Shown piece by piece: positions 9,170-17,673 of a stretch of 64,000 nucleotides of DNA. The position numbers were made by a program, and so were the translations under genes. The first letter of the stretch is position 1; each line of letters begins with the position of its first letter. The notes beneath the pieces were generated by a model. That model worked only from the letters and a program-made list of their open reading frames with translations. It did not search any database and was not told the origin of the DNA. Source of the stretch: Actinomycetota bacterium (lineage in GTDB: Bacteria > Actinomycetota > Actinomycetes > Actinomycetales > Dermatophilaceae). The stretch lies in contig JAIUOP010000013.1 in the NCBI GenBank assembly GCA_020161815.1, positions 1 to 64,000 of the forward strand, written 5' to 3'.

Positions 9170-10546
9170 TCAGGCTGCCTGCAGCAGCGAGACCAAGTGA
9201 CGCTCGAACGCCGAATCCTTCGGTGGTGGCGATGATCCCCACCCGAGCAGGGGTGGCGCGGTCGACTGGTAGGACAGTCCCGTCGGAGTGGTGAGCGTGA
9301 TCTCGTGGGGACGCTGCCCGCTCGGATCCAACCCGGTGGCGACGACCTCTGTCTGCCACCCGGGAGCTTCCTTGGTCAGGTTGCACCGCGCACACAGTCC
9401 GTCGCCGTTGGCCGCGGAGGTGGGACCGCCCTCACGGGCACGCTGGGCATGGTCGACGTGTCGGATCGGGGCCTCGCACCACGGTGTGCGACAGGTCTGG
9501 TCGCGCAGGATCAACAGGTGGCGCAGGCTGCCGTCGAAGAGGCGGCGCTTGGAGTCCATGGCGACCAAGTGACGCGACTCGGGGCTGGTGAAGAGCCGTC
9601 GGACCCACGCCTTGTCAGCATCGCGGACCATGGACCGCGCCAGGCTGGCGGGGATTGGGCCGAACCCCGAGATCAACGCCGGCTCGGTGGCCGCACGATC
9701 CACGGTCGGGTCCCCGAACAGCGCAGCGTCGGTCATCACGAGCTGGATCTCCACAGCGACGTCCTGCTCGTCGCCCCGTCCGAGGATGCGGTCGAGGGCC
9801 AGGTCGACCATGAGCTGCCCCCGCGACCGGTCTGCAGGCGCGACCCCGTCACCGGCGAGAGCCGAGTCGGCGAGTCGCCCCGCGGCGGCATACGCAGCGA
9901 CAGCGTCCTTGAGCGGGGCCAGGAACGTCAGGTAGGCCATCCCCGCCGGCGCCGGTCGCACACTCACGCGACGCGCGGCGACGGCGCGCTCGTGCTGCTG
10001 CACCACGCTGGCGGCATCGAGCTCGGCCGCGAGCCGGCGTGCCGCGCCCGCGATCGCCCTCGTGCCGAGTCGGGGCAGGTCCGCGGCCAGTCGCTCATCG
10101 GCGATCGCGCGATCCTCCGGCGACAGGGTCGCGGTCTCACGAGCCACGATGGTGGCGCGGAACTCGGACACCTCGCCAGCCGCCAGCGCCCGCAAGGTGC
10201 CGGGCAGCTCGGTCACGAGGGCTCGGGCCAGACCCACATGGCGGTCGCCCAACGTCGGGGAATCCTTGCGCGCCAGCGCCACTTGGGCCCCGATGCTGCG
10301 CGAGGCCTCAGCCGCCTTGCCCCCGCGAGCGACATGCTCGTCACGCTGCGACTCGGCAAAGGCGACCGTGACCTTGGCCTGCGCCCCCGCCGCTGCGCCC
10401 TTGACCCGCTCGAGCGCGGCGATCAGCTCCAAGCGTGAGCGATCGGTCATGGCGTCACCATCGACGCTGCCGAGCCAGTCGAGGAAGTGCTCGACGCGCG
10501 CCACTGGGCCCTCCACCGAGGGCGTCGAGGTCGCGGGCGTCGTCAT
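9170..10546 (-). CDS. DUF222/HNH endonuclease protein (13E12-repeat type)
   Basis: Protein of 458 residues with an N-terminal DUF222 region (about residues 30-310, helical, Ala-rich) and a C-terminal HNH nuclease. The nuclease is visible as CRTPWCEAPIRHVDH, a following GGPTSAANGDGLC and ARCNLTKE, which supply the HNH histidines, asparagine and the four zinc-binding cysteines. This is the 13E12-repeat family, multicopy in actinobacteria, of uncertain role. ATG 10546 is chosen over a start 33 bases upstream because a near-perfect LexA box lies at 10554-10569, directly before it and where it can block transcription. Mycobacterial 13E12 proteins belong to the LexA regulon, so SOS induction is likely. 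Confidence 0.85.
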   Translation of the reverse strand: MTTPATSTPSVEGPVARVEHFLDWLGSVDGDAMTDRSRLELIAALERVKGAAAGAQAKVTVAFAESQRDEHVARGGKAAEASRSIGAQVALARKDSPTLGDRHVGLARALVTELPGTLRALAAGEVSEFRATIVARETATLSPEDRAIADERLAADLPRLGTRAIAGAARRLAAELDAASVVQQHERAVAARRVSVRPAPAGMAYLTFLAPLKDAVAAYAAAGRLADSALAGDGVAPADRSRGQLMVDLALDRILGRGDEQDVAVEIQLVMTDAALFGDPTVDRAATEPALISGFGPIPASLARSMVRDADKAWVRRLFTSPESRHLVAMDSKRRLFDGSLRHLLILRDQTCRTPWCEAPIRHVDHAQRAREGGPTSAANGDGLCARCNLTKEAPGWQTEVVATGLDPSGQRPHEITLTTPTGLSYQSTAPPLLGWGSSPPPKDSAFERHLVSLLQAA

Positions 10547-10553
10547 GGTCAAA

Positions 10554-10569
10554 TCGTACGCTTGTTCGA
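10554..10569 (-). promoter_or_regulatory. LexA (SOS) box of the DUF222/HNH gene
   Basis: Plus-strand sequence TCGTACGCTTGTTCGA matches the actinobacterial SOS box TCGAAC-N4-GTTCGA at 11 of 12 defined positions. It lies eight bases upstream of the proposed ATG. The same spacer and half-site GCTTGTTCGA recurs in the lexA upstream region at 29222-29231. Confidence 0.75.
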
Positions 10570-10650
10570 TCACCAGCACAAGCCCCTGTGTGCACCAATT
10601 TCACTGCAGGACAGTCAAATTCGCCATATCACCGACCACTGACAACCCTC

Positions 10651-10672
10651 CCCTTGTCATCTGTCACAAGGG
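10651..10672 (-). terminator. Hairpin at end of glycosyltransferase gene
   Basis: CCCTTGT (10651-10657) and ACAAGGG (10666-10672) pair around an eight-base loop and overlap the stop codon at 10664-10666. This is a likely factor-independent terminator, without a U-run. Confidence 0.5.
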
Positions 10673-11920
10673 CAGCAGTCCGCACCTCTCGAGAGTCCCG
10701 ATGGTCGCACCCACGCCGTCCTGTCCCCGCACCTGCTCCGCCACCTCGCGGGCTCGGCGCTGATAGCCCTCGGCGCCCGGCCCGGTCAGTTCCGCGAGCA
10801 GGTCAGCGAGGCGGCGTGCCGTCACCTTCTGCAGCGCCACGGGTTCCGGCCCAACGCCCAGGGCGTGCAACCGCCGCCCGTGGTAAGGCTGGTCCACTCC
10901 CCACGGGAGGGCCACGGACGGCACACCGGATCGCAGCGCCTCGTGCGTGGTGCCCGCTCCCCCGTGGTGGACGATGCCGGCCATCCGCGGGAAGAGCCAT
11001 GCGTGCGGGACCGAGCCCACGGCATACAGGTGATCGCTAAGTGGCCCCGGGCGGACTCCGGGGGGTGCCGAGGTGACCACGGGTATGCCGCTGAGCCGCG
11101 CCGCGTCGTGGATGAGGGTGAGCTCGTCGGTGGTGGAAAACGTTGCGAGACTTCCAAATCCGACGTATGCCGCGGGCCCGCCTTCCGTGAACGCCGTCAG
11201 TGCCGCGTCGGTCGGGTCCGGGGTCGGCGGTGGCGCGAGGTAGCCGGTCTGGTGGACGAAGCGTGGCCAGTCGGGCGCTGGGGGGACGAGGGTCGGGCTC
11301 GCAGCGACGATGACGGCATGGGCATCGGCGGCCTGCGTCGCGGCCCGAGCGCTGGGAGCGGGCAGGCCAAGGCGGTGGGCGACGGCGCTGGTGAGTGGGC
11401 TGCCGCCGTGCGTCGCCATGCGCCAGTTGACGTCGACGCCCCAGCGGTCGTAGGGCCGGAAGCCGGTGAGCCAGTGGCCGTAGAAGTGCGAGTCGGGGTG
11501 AAGCGTCGGCGCTTGGCCGGTGTAGACGATGGTGGCGACGCGGGCCTGCCGGACGAGGGCGAAGGCGGTTGCTGCGCCTCGTGCGAGGGTGCCGGCGATG
11601 AGGGTGTCCCCCGGCTCGACGAGCTTGTCGAGGGTGTCGGCGATCCCGGGGGCCAGGGTGGCGACCCAGCGACGGAGCATGGCGAGTTGGCCGAGGGGCT
11701 GCTTCGCAAGCTGCTCGACGAACCAGGTGCGGTTCAGTGCGTCGGCGAGCTCGCCGGGGAAGGGTTCGAAGCCTGCGCCGAGATCCGCTGCGACGGAGGC
11801 ATATTCGGCAAGGGCGACGACGCGGGCGTCGATGCCGCGCTGGGCGAGGGCGCCCGCCAGCACCGCGAGCGGCTGGACGTCGCCGCGCGATCCGACGCCG
11901 AGCATGAGCACTTTGGACAC
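10664..11920 (-). CDS. Family 1 glycosyltransferase (UGT/MGT type)
   Basis: GT-B glycosyltransferase of 418 residues related to macrolide, sterol and rhamnolipid glycosyltransferases. The N-terminal GSRGDVQPL motif is the standard acceptor-domain opening. The C-terminal donor-binding signature HHGGAGTTHEALRSGVPSV followed by PWGVDQPYH is complete. No membrane segment is seen. The acceptor is not predictable; macrolide inactivation, lipid glycosylation and sterol or carotenoid glycosylation are all possible for this family. ATG start at 11920. It stands alone with a hairpin after the stop. Confidence 0.88.
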   Translation of the reverse strand: MSKVLMLGVGSRGDVQPLAVLAGALAQRGIDARVVALAEYASVAADLGAGFEPFPGELADALNRTWFVEQLAKQPLGQLAMLRRWVATLAPGIADTLDKLVEPGDTLIAGTLARGAATAFALVRQARVATIVYTGQAPTLHPDSHFYGHWLTGFRPYDRWGVDVNWRMATHGGSPLTSAVAHRLGLPAPSARAATQAADAHAVIVAASPTLVPPAPDWPRFVHQTGYLAPPPTPDPTDAALTAFTEGGPAAYVGFGSLATFSTTDELTLIHDAARLSGIPVVTSAPPGVRPGPLSDHLYAVGSVPHAWLFPRMAGIVHHGGAGTTHEALRSGVPSVALPWGVDQPYHGRRLHALGVGPEPVALQKVTARRLADLLAELTGPGAEGYQRRAREVAEQVRGQDGVGATIGTLERCGLLPL

Positions 11921-11945
11921 GAGCCCATTGTCCGCGCGGTCAGCA

Positions 11946-12071
11946 TCAGCCTTGGGCGAGTTCCGCCTCTATGCGCACCAAGATCATGCGCGCCAGCTCG
12001 AGCCCCTGCTCCTGCGACAGTCCTAGCCACGCGTAGTCGACGGTCACTCGACCGCCTCGCGCGATGACCAT
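11946..12071 (-). CDS. Small hypothetical protein (41 residues)
   Basis: Open frame of 42 codons from an ATG at 12071 to a TGA at 11948, with GGAG about ten bases before the start. The predicted product is amphipathic: VTVDYAWLGLSQEQG followed by a helix LELARMILVRIEAEL. Third codon positions are mostly G or C, as in real genes here. It fills part of the 220-base gap between the glycosyltransferase and the divergent restriction helicase. I do not recognise a family, and it could be the remnant of a longer gene. Confidence 0.4.
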   Translation of the reverse strand: MVIARGGRVTVDYAWLGLSQEQGLELARMILVRIEAELAQG

Positions 12072-12141
12072 CGGCCCTGCTCCACCGGATGGACTTCTCT
12101 CGATCCCCGATCCCTGGGCGACACCTGGTTAGCTGGGCACC

Positions 12142-15100
12142 ATGTCGGAGGAGAGCCTCGCGGAGGGGTTATACGAGGAGCTCATCACTCGTCACCTCCT
12201 CGACCGGCTGTCGCTGCTGGTCGAACATGAGGTGCGGCAGTCCACGATCGATGAAGCCGAGCAGCCCACGCTGCTCTCCCGTCACGTCGCCCGAGCGGTG
12301 GAGCGAGCCCTCTCAGGCACCCGAGATCCCCAGCGACGACTCGAGTTGGTCAACGCCCTGATCTCGCTGACCGACCAGACCCTCGACCTGCTCCCCGACG
12401 GACCGCGGCGACTCCTGGGCATCGGTCTTCCCTCAGGGCCCGGGAGGCCGACAGGACTGACCTCGATCCGCCCCGCCACTCCCCTGGCGGAAGCGGCGCT
12501 GCTGACCAACGCGGAGGACGAGCCGAAGCTCGGGCCGGAGGTTAAGGCCGAGTTGGCGAGCGCCGATCGAGTGGACCTGCTCTGCGCCTTCATCATGTGG
12601 CCGGGCTTGCGGGTCCTCGACGCTGAGTTGCGCGCCCTCAAGGAACGGGGAGTGCCTTTCAGGGTCATCACCACGACCTACCTCGGCGGCACGCAGAAAC
12701 TGGCGCTCGACCGACTCATCAACGACTACGGCGCCGAGGTGCGCATCGAGTTCAACGCCGTGCGGACCCGACTTCACGCCAAGGCCTGGCTCTTCCACCG
12801 CAACAGCGGCTTTCACACGGCATACGTCGGATCAAGCAATCTCACGCAGACGGCGATGCTCGACGGGGTCGAGTGGAACGTACGCCTGGCCGAGGTTGCC
12901 ACACCCGGGCTGCTGCGCACCTTCCGCGCGACCTTCGATCGCTATTGGAACAGCCCCCACTACCGGCCGTACTCCCCCGACCTGAACGGTACGGAGCTCG
13001 AGGATGCTTTGGCGAGAGCCAGGCGCGGTGAGCGATCTGCTGAAAGCAACCGCATCGAGCTCTCAGGCCTGGAGGTCAGGCCGTTCCCTCACCAGGAGAT
13101 GATCCTTGAGCGGCTCGACGTCGAGCGTCAGGTACACGGTCGCCATCGCAACCTCGTCGTATCGGCCACCGGCACGGGCAAAACCGTTGTGGCAGCCCTC
13201 GATTACAAGCGTCTCACCCAGAGGTCGGGGCACAGACCCTCACTTCTTTTCGTCGCTCATCGCCGCGAGATTTTGCAGCAGTCACTGCGCACCTATCGAG
13301 AAGTGCTGGGAGACGCCCACTTTGGCGAGGTGTTCTTCGAAGGGCAGCGACCTGACAAGTGGCAGCACGTGTTCGCATCGGTGCAAAGCCTCGCGTCCTT
13401 CGGCGTCGCCACCATCCCCGCGGACTCCTTCGATGTGGTGGTCATCGATGAGTTCCACCACGGGGCGGCGTCGTCGTATCGACGCTTGCTTGCGCATCTG
13501 GCGCCGAAGGAGTTGCTTGGGCTCACGGCCACCCCAGAGCGTGGCGACGGCATCGATGTCCGTGACTTCTTCGACGGTCACACGGCCGCAGAAGTGCGGC
13601 TGTGGGATGCGCTTGAAGAGGACCTACTCACCCCCTTCCACTACTTCGGCATTGCCGACGGGGTCGACGTGGCATCGGTGGGCTGGCGCAATGGCGCCTA
13701 CGACGTGCAAGGCCTCAGTCATCTGTACACCGGCAACGATGCCCGCGCTCGCATCGTCCTATCCGCGATCCGCGACAAGATCGCCGACCCGACGGCCATG
13801 CGAGCCTTGGGCTTCTGCGTGAGCATCGACCACGCCCGCTATATGGCGCGTGTGTTCACCGACGCCGGCCTGCCCGCGGTGGCAGTGGACTCACGCGAGG
13901 GGTCGTACGACCGCGATCAAGCGCTGCGCGAGTTGGCGGCGGGCACGATCACCATCGTCTTCACGGTGGACATGTTCAACGAAGGCGTCGATGTCCCTTC
14001 CGTTGACACGGTGCTCTTCCTGCGCCCAACGGAGAGCCCAACGATCTTCCTGCAGCAACTCGGGCGTGGCTTGCGGCTCGCCGACGACAAGCCGGTCTGC
14101 ACGGTGTTGGACTTCGTGGGCAACCAGCGGGTCGAGTTCCGTTTTGATCGGCGGTTCCAAGCCATCACCGGCGCAACTCGAGAGGGTCTGAAGCGACAGG
14201 TGGAGAAGGGGTTCCCCTTCCTGCCAGGTGGCACTCAGATCGTGCTCGATCGCCAGTCACAGGCCGCAGTCCTGGCAAACCTCAAGGCGCAGGTGGTGTC
14301 CACGAAGGCACAGATCGTCCGGGAGTTGCGCTCGCACCCCACGCCGGACTTGGCGCAGTTCCTTCGGGAGTCCGGCGTGGAACTGCACGATGTCGTGCGC
14401 GCAGACCGCTCCTGGACGCAGCTGCGGCGTGACGCTGGACTTCGTGTCTCCGACCCCGGGCCGAACGAGAAGGATCTGCTCAAGCGCGTGCGGGCCTTCG
14501 CGCATATCGACGATCCCGAGCGAGCCGCTGCCTACACCCGCTGGCTCGCTGACGATGCGCCTTCTTATGAATCGTCCGCCTGGTCTGCGGTCGAGAAGGC
14601 ATTCGGCCGCATGCTGTTCTTTTCGCTGTGGACCGATGGCGGCGGTTTCGATTCGTATGCCGCAGGGCTGGCTTCGCTTAGATCTGAACGAAACGTGCGG
14701 GACGACCTTCGCCAGGTGATCGCGTTGGGGCTGGCTCGAGCCGAACACGTTGCAAGGCCTCTGCCTGGGGCGCTCGCCCATCTGCCTCTGCGCGTCGACG
14801 CGAGCTACACCCGGGAGGAGGCCGTCGGCGCGCTCCAGTACGTGTCAATCGACGGCCGTAAGCCGAACAGCTTCCGCGAAGGGGTGCTCTGGTCGGAACG
14901 GCTGCACACCGACGCCTTCTTCGTCACGCTGCACAAGTCGGAAGAGGACTACTCACCGTCGACGATGTACCGCGACTACTTCATCTCACCGACGTTGTTC
15001 CACTGGGAGTCGCAGTCGACGACGACCGTCGCCTCGAAGACCGGCCAGCGGTACATCAACCACAAGGCGTTGGAATCGCACATTCTGCTCTTCTGCCGCG

Positions 15101-15246
15101 ACCACAAGGTGACGCCCTTCGGAAGCGGCGCCGCCTACCGGTTCTACGGCCCTATGGAGTACCAGTCGCACGAGGGCGAGCGCCCCATGTCCATTACGTG
15201 GCAGATTCACACGCAGCTAGATTCAGGCCCTGACGAAAGGGGTTGA
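12142..15246 (+). CDS. SauUSI-like type IV restriction protein (PLD, helicase, DUF3427)
   Basis: Single-chain defence protein of 1034 residues. Order of parts: an N-terminal helical region; a phospholipase-D-type nuclease module (about 130-290, HAKAWLFH and GSSNLTQ); a superfamily 2 helicase (about 310-690) with Walker A SATGTGKT, DEFHHG as the DEAH-like box, LTATPERGDG and QQLGRGLRL; and a C-terminal DUF3427 domain (about 820-1034, FREGVLWSE, YRDYFISPTLFHWESQS). This matches SauUSI of Staphylococcus aureus, which cuts DNA carrying modified cytosines and recognises them through its C-terminal region. The role here is inferred from architecture. The stop is only three bases before the next start (RpiR regulator), so the two may share a transcript. 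Confidence 0.85.
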   Translation: MSEESLAEGLYEELITRHLLDRLSLLVEHEVRQSTIDEAEQPTLLSRHVARAVERALSGTRDPQRRLELVNALISLTDQTLDLLPDGPRRLLGIGLPSGPGRPTGLTSIRPATPLAEAALLTNAEDEPKLGPEVKAELASADRVDLLCAFIMWPGLRVLDAELRALKERGVPFRVITTTYLGGTQKLALDRLINDYGAEVRIEFNAVRTRLHAKAWLFHRNSGFHTAYVGSSNLTQTAMLDGVEWNVRLAEVATPGLLRTFRATFDRYWNSPHYRPYSPDLNGTELEDALARARRGERSAESNRIELSGLEVRPFPHQEMILERLDVERQVHGRHRNLVVSATGTGKTVVAALDYKRLTQRSGHRPSLLFVAHRREILQQSLRTYREVLGDAHFGEVFFEGQRPDKWQHVFASVQSLASFGVATIPADSFDVVVIDEFHHGAASSYRRLLAHLAPKELLGLTATPERGDGIDVRDFFDGHTAAEVRLWDALEEDLLTPFHYFGIADGVDVASVGWRNGAYDVQGLSHLYTGNDARARIVLSAIRDKIADPTAMRALGFCVSIDHARYMARVFTDAGLPAVAVDSREGSYDRDQALRELAAGTITIVFTVDMFNEGVDVPSVDTVLFLRPTESPTIFLQQLGRGLRLADDKPVCTVLDFVGNQRVEFRFDRRFQAITGATREGLKRQVEKGFPFLPGGTQIVLDRQSQAAVLANLKAQVVSTKAQIVRELRSHPTPDLAQFLRESGVELHDVVRADRSWTQLRRDAGLRVSDPGPNEKDLLKRVRAFAHIDDPERAAAYTRWLADDAPSYESSAWSAVEKAFGRMLFFSLWTDGGGFDSYAAGLASLRSERNVRDDLRQVIALGLARAEHVARPLPGALAHLPLRVDASYTREEAVGALQYVSIDGRKPNSFREGVLWSERLHTDAFFVTLHKSEEDYSPSTMYRDYFISPTLFHWESQSTTTVASKTGQRYINHKALESHILLFCRDHKVTPFGSGAAYRFYGPMEYQSHEGERPMSITWQIHTQLDSGPDERG

Positions 15247-15249
15247 GTC

Positions 15250-16119
15250 GTGACCGAGTCTCAGGAGCCGAATCACACGGTGGCCGATGTGGTCCGAGCC
15301 GCCATGCCGGACTTATCGAGTTCAGAGCTGAAGGTCGCTCGGGCACTACTTGCCGCCTACCCGAGTGCCGGCCTGGACACGGCCGCAGGCCTGGCCAGCC
15401 AGGCCGGAGTCAGCGCCCCCACAGTGGTGCGGTTTGTCGCGCGCCTCGGATTCAAGGGATACCGCGAATTTCAGCGCATCCTGCGCGAAGAGTTGCAACG
15501 CGAGCGGACTGCCTCGCCTCTGACCCTTCCCGCACGAGCCACCGCAAAGGATCTACGCGAGGTCTCGGGGCGCATCTTCACTGACGAATTGGTGCGCACC
15601 TTTACCGACCTCCCAGAAGCGGAACTCAGCCGCGCCGTCGGCCTTCTCGCAGATCGCAAGAAGCGCATCTGGTCCTTCGGTGGCCGCTTCTCCGAGATCC
15701 TTGCCACGTACTTGGACCTGCACCTGCGCCAGATGCGGCCGGACACGCGCGTCCTCACCGAGCCCCCGGACCGGCGCGCCGGCTTCATGCTCGATGTCGG
15801 GCGACGAGACGTCTGCGTGGTCTTCGACTTCCGGCGCTATCAGCCCGATGTCATCGAACTAGCCCTTCACGCACGCTCCCAGGGCGCGCAGATCCTGCTC
15901 ATGACCGATCCTTGGCTCTCACCCATCGCCGCCAGCGCCGATGTCGTACTGCCAGTTCGCGTCGAAAGCCCAAGCCCGTTCGACTCTCTCGTTCCGGCGA
16001 CGGCAGCCGTTGAGACTCTGGTCGCCGGTGTGCTGGCCGAACTCGGTGGGCGGGCTCAGGACCGGATGACTCTGGCCGACTCCCTCGCACATCCGCAACC
16101 TGGAACATTTGATTCATGA
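15250..16119 (+). CDS. MurR/RpiR family transcriptional regulator
   Basis: DNA-binding regulator of 289 residues. The N-terminal HTH_6 domain (about 10-85) shows the family pattern AAGLASQAGVSAPTVVRFVARLGFKGYREFQ. The C-terminal SIS domain (about 125-270, IWSFGGRFSEILATYLDLHL, VVFDFRRYQPDVIELALHA) normally senses a phosphorylated sugar or another small acid. GTG start at 15250 with AAAGGGG about ten bases upstream, inside the end of the restriction gene. It precedes the permease-aminotransferase-ligase-amidohydrolase operon in the same direction and is probably its local regulator. The stop overlaps the palindrome TTCATGAA, and the 93-base gap to the permease gene should contain the operon promoter. 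Confidence 0.85.
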   Translation: MTESQEPNHTVADVVRAAMPDLSSSELKVARALLAAYPSAGLDTAAGLASQAGVSAPTVVRFVARLGFKGYREFQRILREELQRERTASPLTLPARATAKDLREVSGRIFTDELVRTFTDLPEAELSRAVGLLADRKKRIWSFGGRFSEILATYLDLHLRQMRPDTRVLTEPPDRRAGFMLDVGRRDVCVVFDFRRYQPDVIELALHARSQGAQILLMTDPWLSPIAASADVVLPVRVESPSPFDSLVPATAAVETLVAGVLAELGGRAQDRMTLADSLAHPQPGTFDS

Positions 16120-16212
16120 ACTGCCTCTTGACGGCATACTGATATTTCTGTTTCATAGCCCCATTCCTCCTGGACTGCCGCAAGGACGCGGCCCTCACGG
16201 ATCGGGCACACC
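16113..16212 (+). promoter_or_regulatory. Putative promoter/operator of the amine-catabolic operon
   Basis: Unusually AT-rich interval between the RpiR gene and the permease gene. It has TTGACG at 16129-16134 as a plausible -35 element, the palindrome TTCATGAA at 16113-16120 and an AT-rich stretch (GATATTTCTGTTTCAT) near where a -10 element would fall. It is a likely RpiR operator by position only. Confidence 0.35.
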
Positions 16213-17673
16213 ATGGCCAAGCAGACTCCACGCAAGCTCAAGCTCTGGGAAGCACTCGCACTGTCGGTCGGCCTCATGGGCCCGACCTTGGCCATGGGTC
16301 TCAATGGACCGGGTGTGGCTGCCACTGCAGGCAAAGCCGTCCCCCTCGTCTTCGTCCTGGGACTCATCGGCGTCGGGCTCGTCGGCTACGGCTTTTGGCG
16401 GCTGACTCAGCACTTCAACCACGCCGGTTCCGTGTACGCCCTCGCCGGCGCCACCATCGGACCTCGGGCCGGGTTCTTCGGAGGCTTCGCACTCCTCGGC
16501 ACATACATCTTCTTCCTCATCTGCACCAACGCCGCAGCTGGCGTCTTCGCCAACGCCTTCTTGCAACAACTCGGCGTCCACGACGGCGGCCCCTGGATCA
16601 TCTTCGCCATCCTTACCGCCATCGGCATCAGCATCCTCAACGTCCGCGACACCAGGATCACCGCCCGCACCCTCCTGGCGATCGAGGGCTTGGGCATCCT
16701 GGCCATGCTGGTTCTGGCTCTCGTGATCGTGGGTGGCTCCATCACCGGCACCGGCCACGGATCCAAGGGCGGTGGACCCGCACAGTTCGACCTGTCCACG
16801 TTCACCAGCGGAGGCACGACCTGGGGCGCCATCATGACGGCCACCGTCTTCGCGTTCCTCTCATGGGCTGGCTTTGAGGCCTGCGCGTCCCTTGGCGAGG
16901 AGACCGACGACCCCAAGCGCAACATCCCCCGCGCGCTCGTGGGCAGCGTCATCCTGACCGGTCTCCTGTACGTCCTGATGATGTTCACCGAGACCATCGG
17001 CTTCGGGACCGACGAGGCAGGCGTCAAGGCCTTCTCCGAGGCTGAGTCCCCGCTCTCAACCCTGTCTGACCACTTCATCGGCACGTGGTTCGGCCTGATC
17101 GTGGCCTTCACAGCGGTCGCATCCGCGTTCGCGAGTTCACTGTCATCGTCTGCAGCCGCTTCTCGCATGGTCTACGCCCTCGCGCGGGACGGCTTTGGAC
17201 CGAAGCGTCTGGCAGCCGTCGACGAGCGCACCGGCGTTCCACGTCAAGCGCTCATTGCCGCTGTTGGCGTCACCCTCGTGGCCGACATCATCGTCTGGCT
17301 ATCGGGTGTGGGCGCCTTCGACGCCTACTACTGGTTCGCCACCCTCGGTGTGCTCTGCATCCTCGTCGCCTATGCGGTGGTCGGGGTAGGCGTCATCGTC
17401 TTTATCCTCAAGCGCCGCGGCCCGATCCGGATGTGGGAGGCCATCTTCCCGACGGTCGGGATCCTCTACCTGCTCTTCGTCTTCTACAAGCAGTCCACCG
17501 GACAGGAAGCGCCCTACTCCTATTTCCCGTGGATCGCAGGGGTCTGGTGTCTGATCGGCGTGATTGTCATCTTCGCCGCGCCGGGGCTGACCAGCCGGAT
17601 TGGTCAGCGACTGACCCGCGAGCTCACCAACACGGGCAGTGACGTCGACGAGATGGTCGAGGCCGACCAGTGA
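16213..17673 (+). CDS. APC family amino acid/amine permease
   Basis: Integral membrane transporter of 486 residues with about twelve hydrophobic segments and the APC superfamily layout. The first helix carries LMGPTLAMGLNGPGV, the glycine-rich substrate-binding break. Helix 6 carries FAFLSWAGFEACASLGEETDDPKRNIPRA, the best-conserved APC motif. It probably imports the amine or amino acid used by the four enzymes downstream. The stop overlaps the aminotransferase GTG by four bases, so translation is coupled. The substrate is not identifiable. Confidence 0.88.
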   Translation: MAKQTPRKLKLWEALALSVGLMGPTLAMGLNGPGVAATAGKAVPLVFVLGLIGVGLVGYGFWRLTQHFNHAGSVYALAGATIGPRAGFFGGFALLGTYIFFLICTNAAAGVFANAFLQQLGVHDGGPWIIFAILTAIGISILNVRDTRITARTLLAIEGLGILAMLVLALVIVGGSITGTGHGSKGGGPAQFDLSTFTSGGTTWGAIMTATVFAFLSWAGFEACASLGEETDDPKRNIPRALVGSVILTGLLYVLMMFTETIGFGTDEAGVKAFSEAESPLSTLSDHFIGTWFGLIVAFTAVASAFASSLSSSAAASRMVYALARDGFGPKRLAAVDERTGVPRQALIAAVGVTLVADIIVWLSGVGAFDAYYWFATLGVLCILVAYAVVGVGVIVFILKRRGPIRMWEAIFPTVGILYLLFVFYKQSTGQEAPYSYFPWIAGVWCLIGVIVIFAAPGLTSRIGQRLTRELTNTGSDVDEMVEADQ

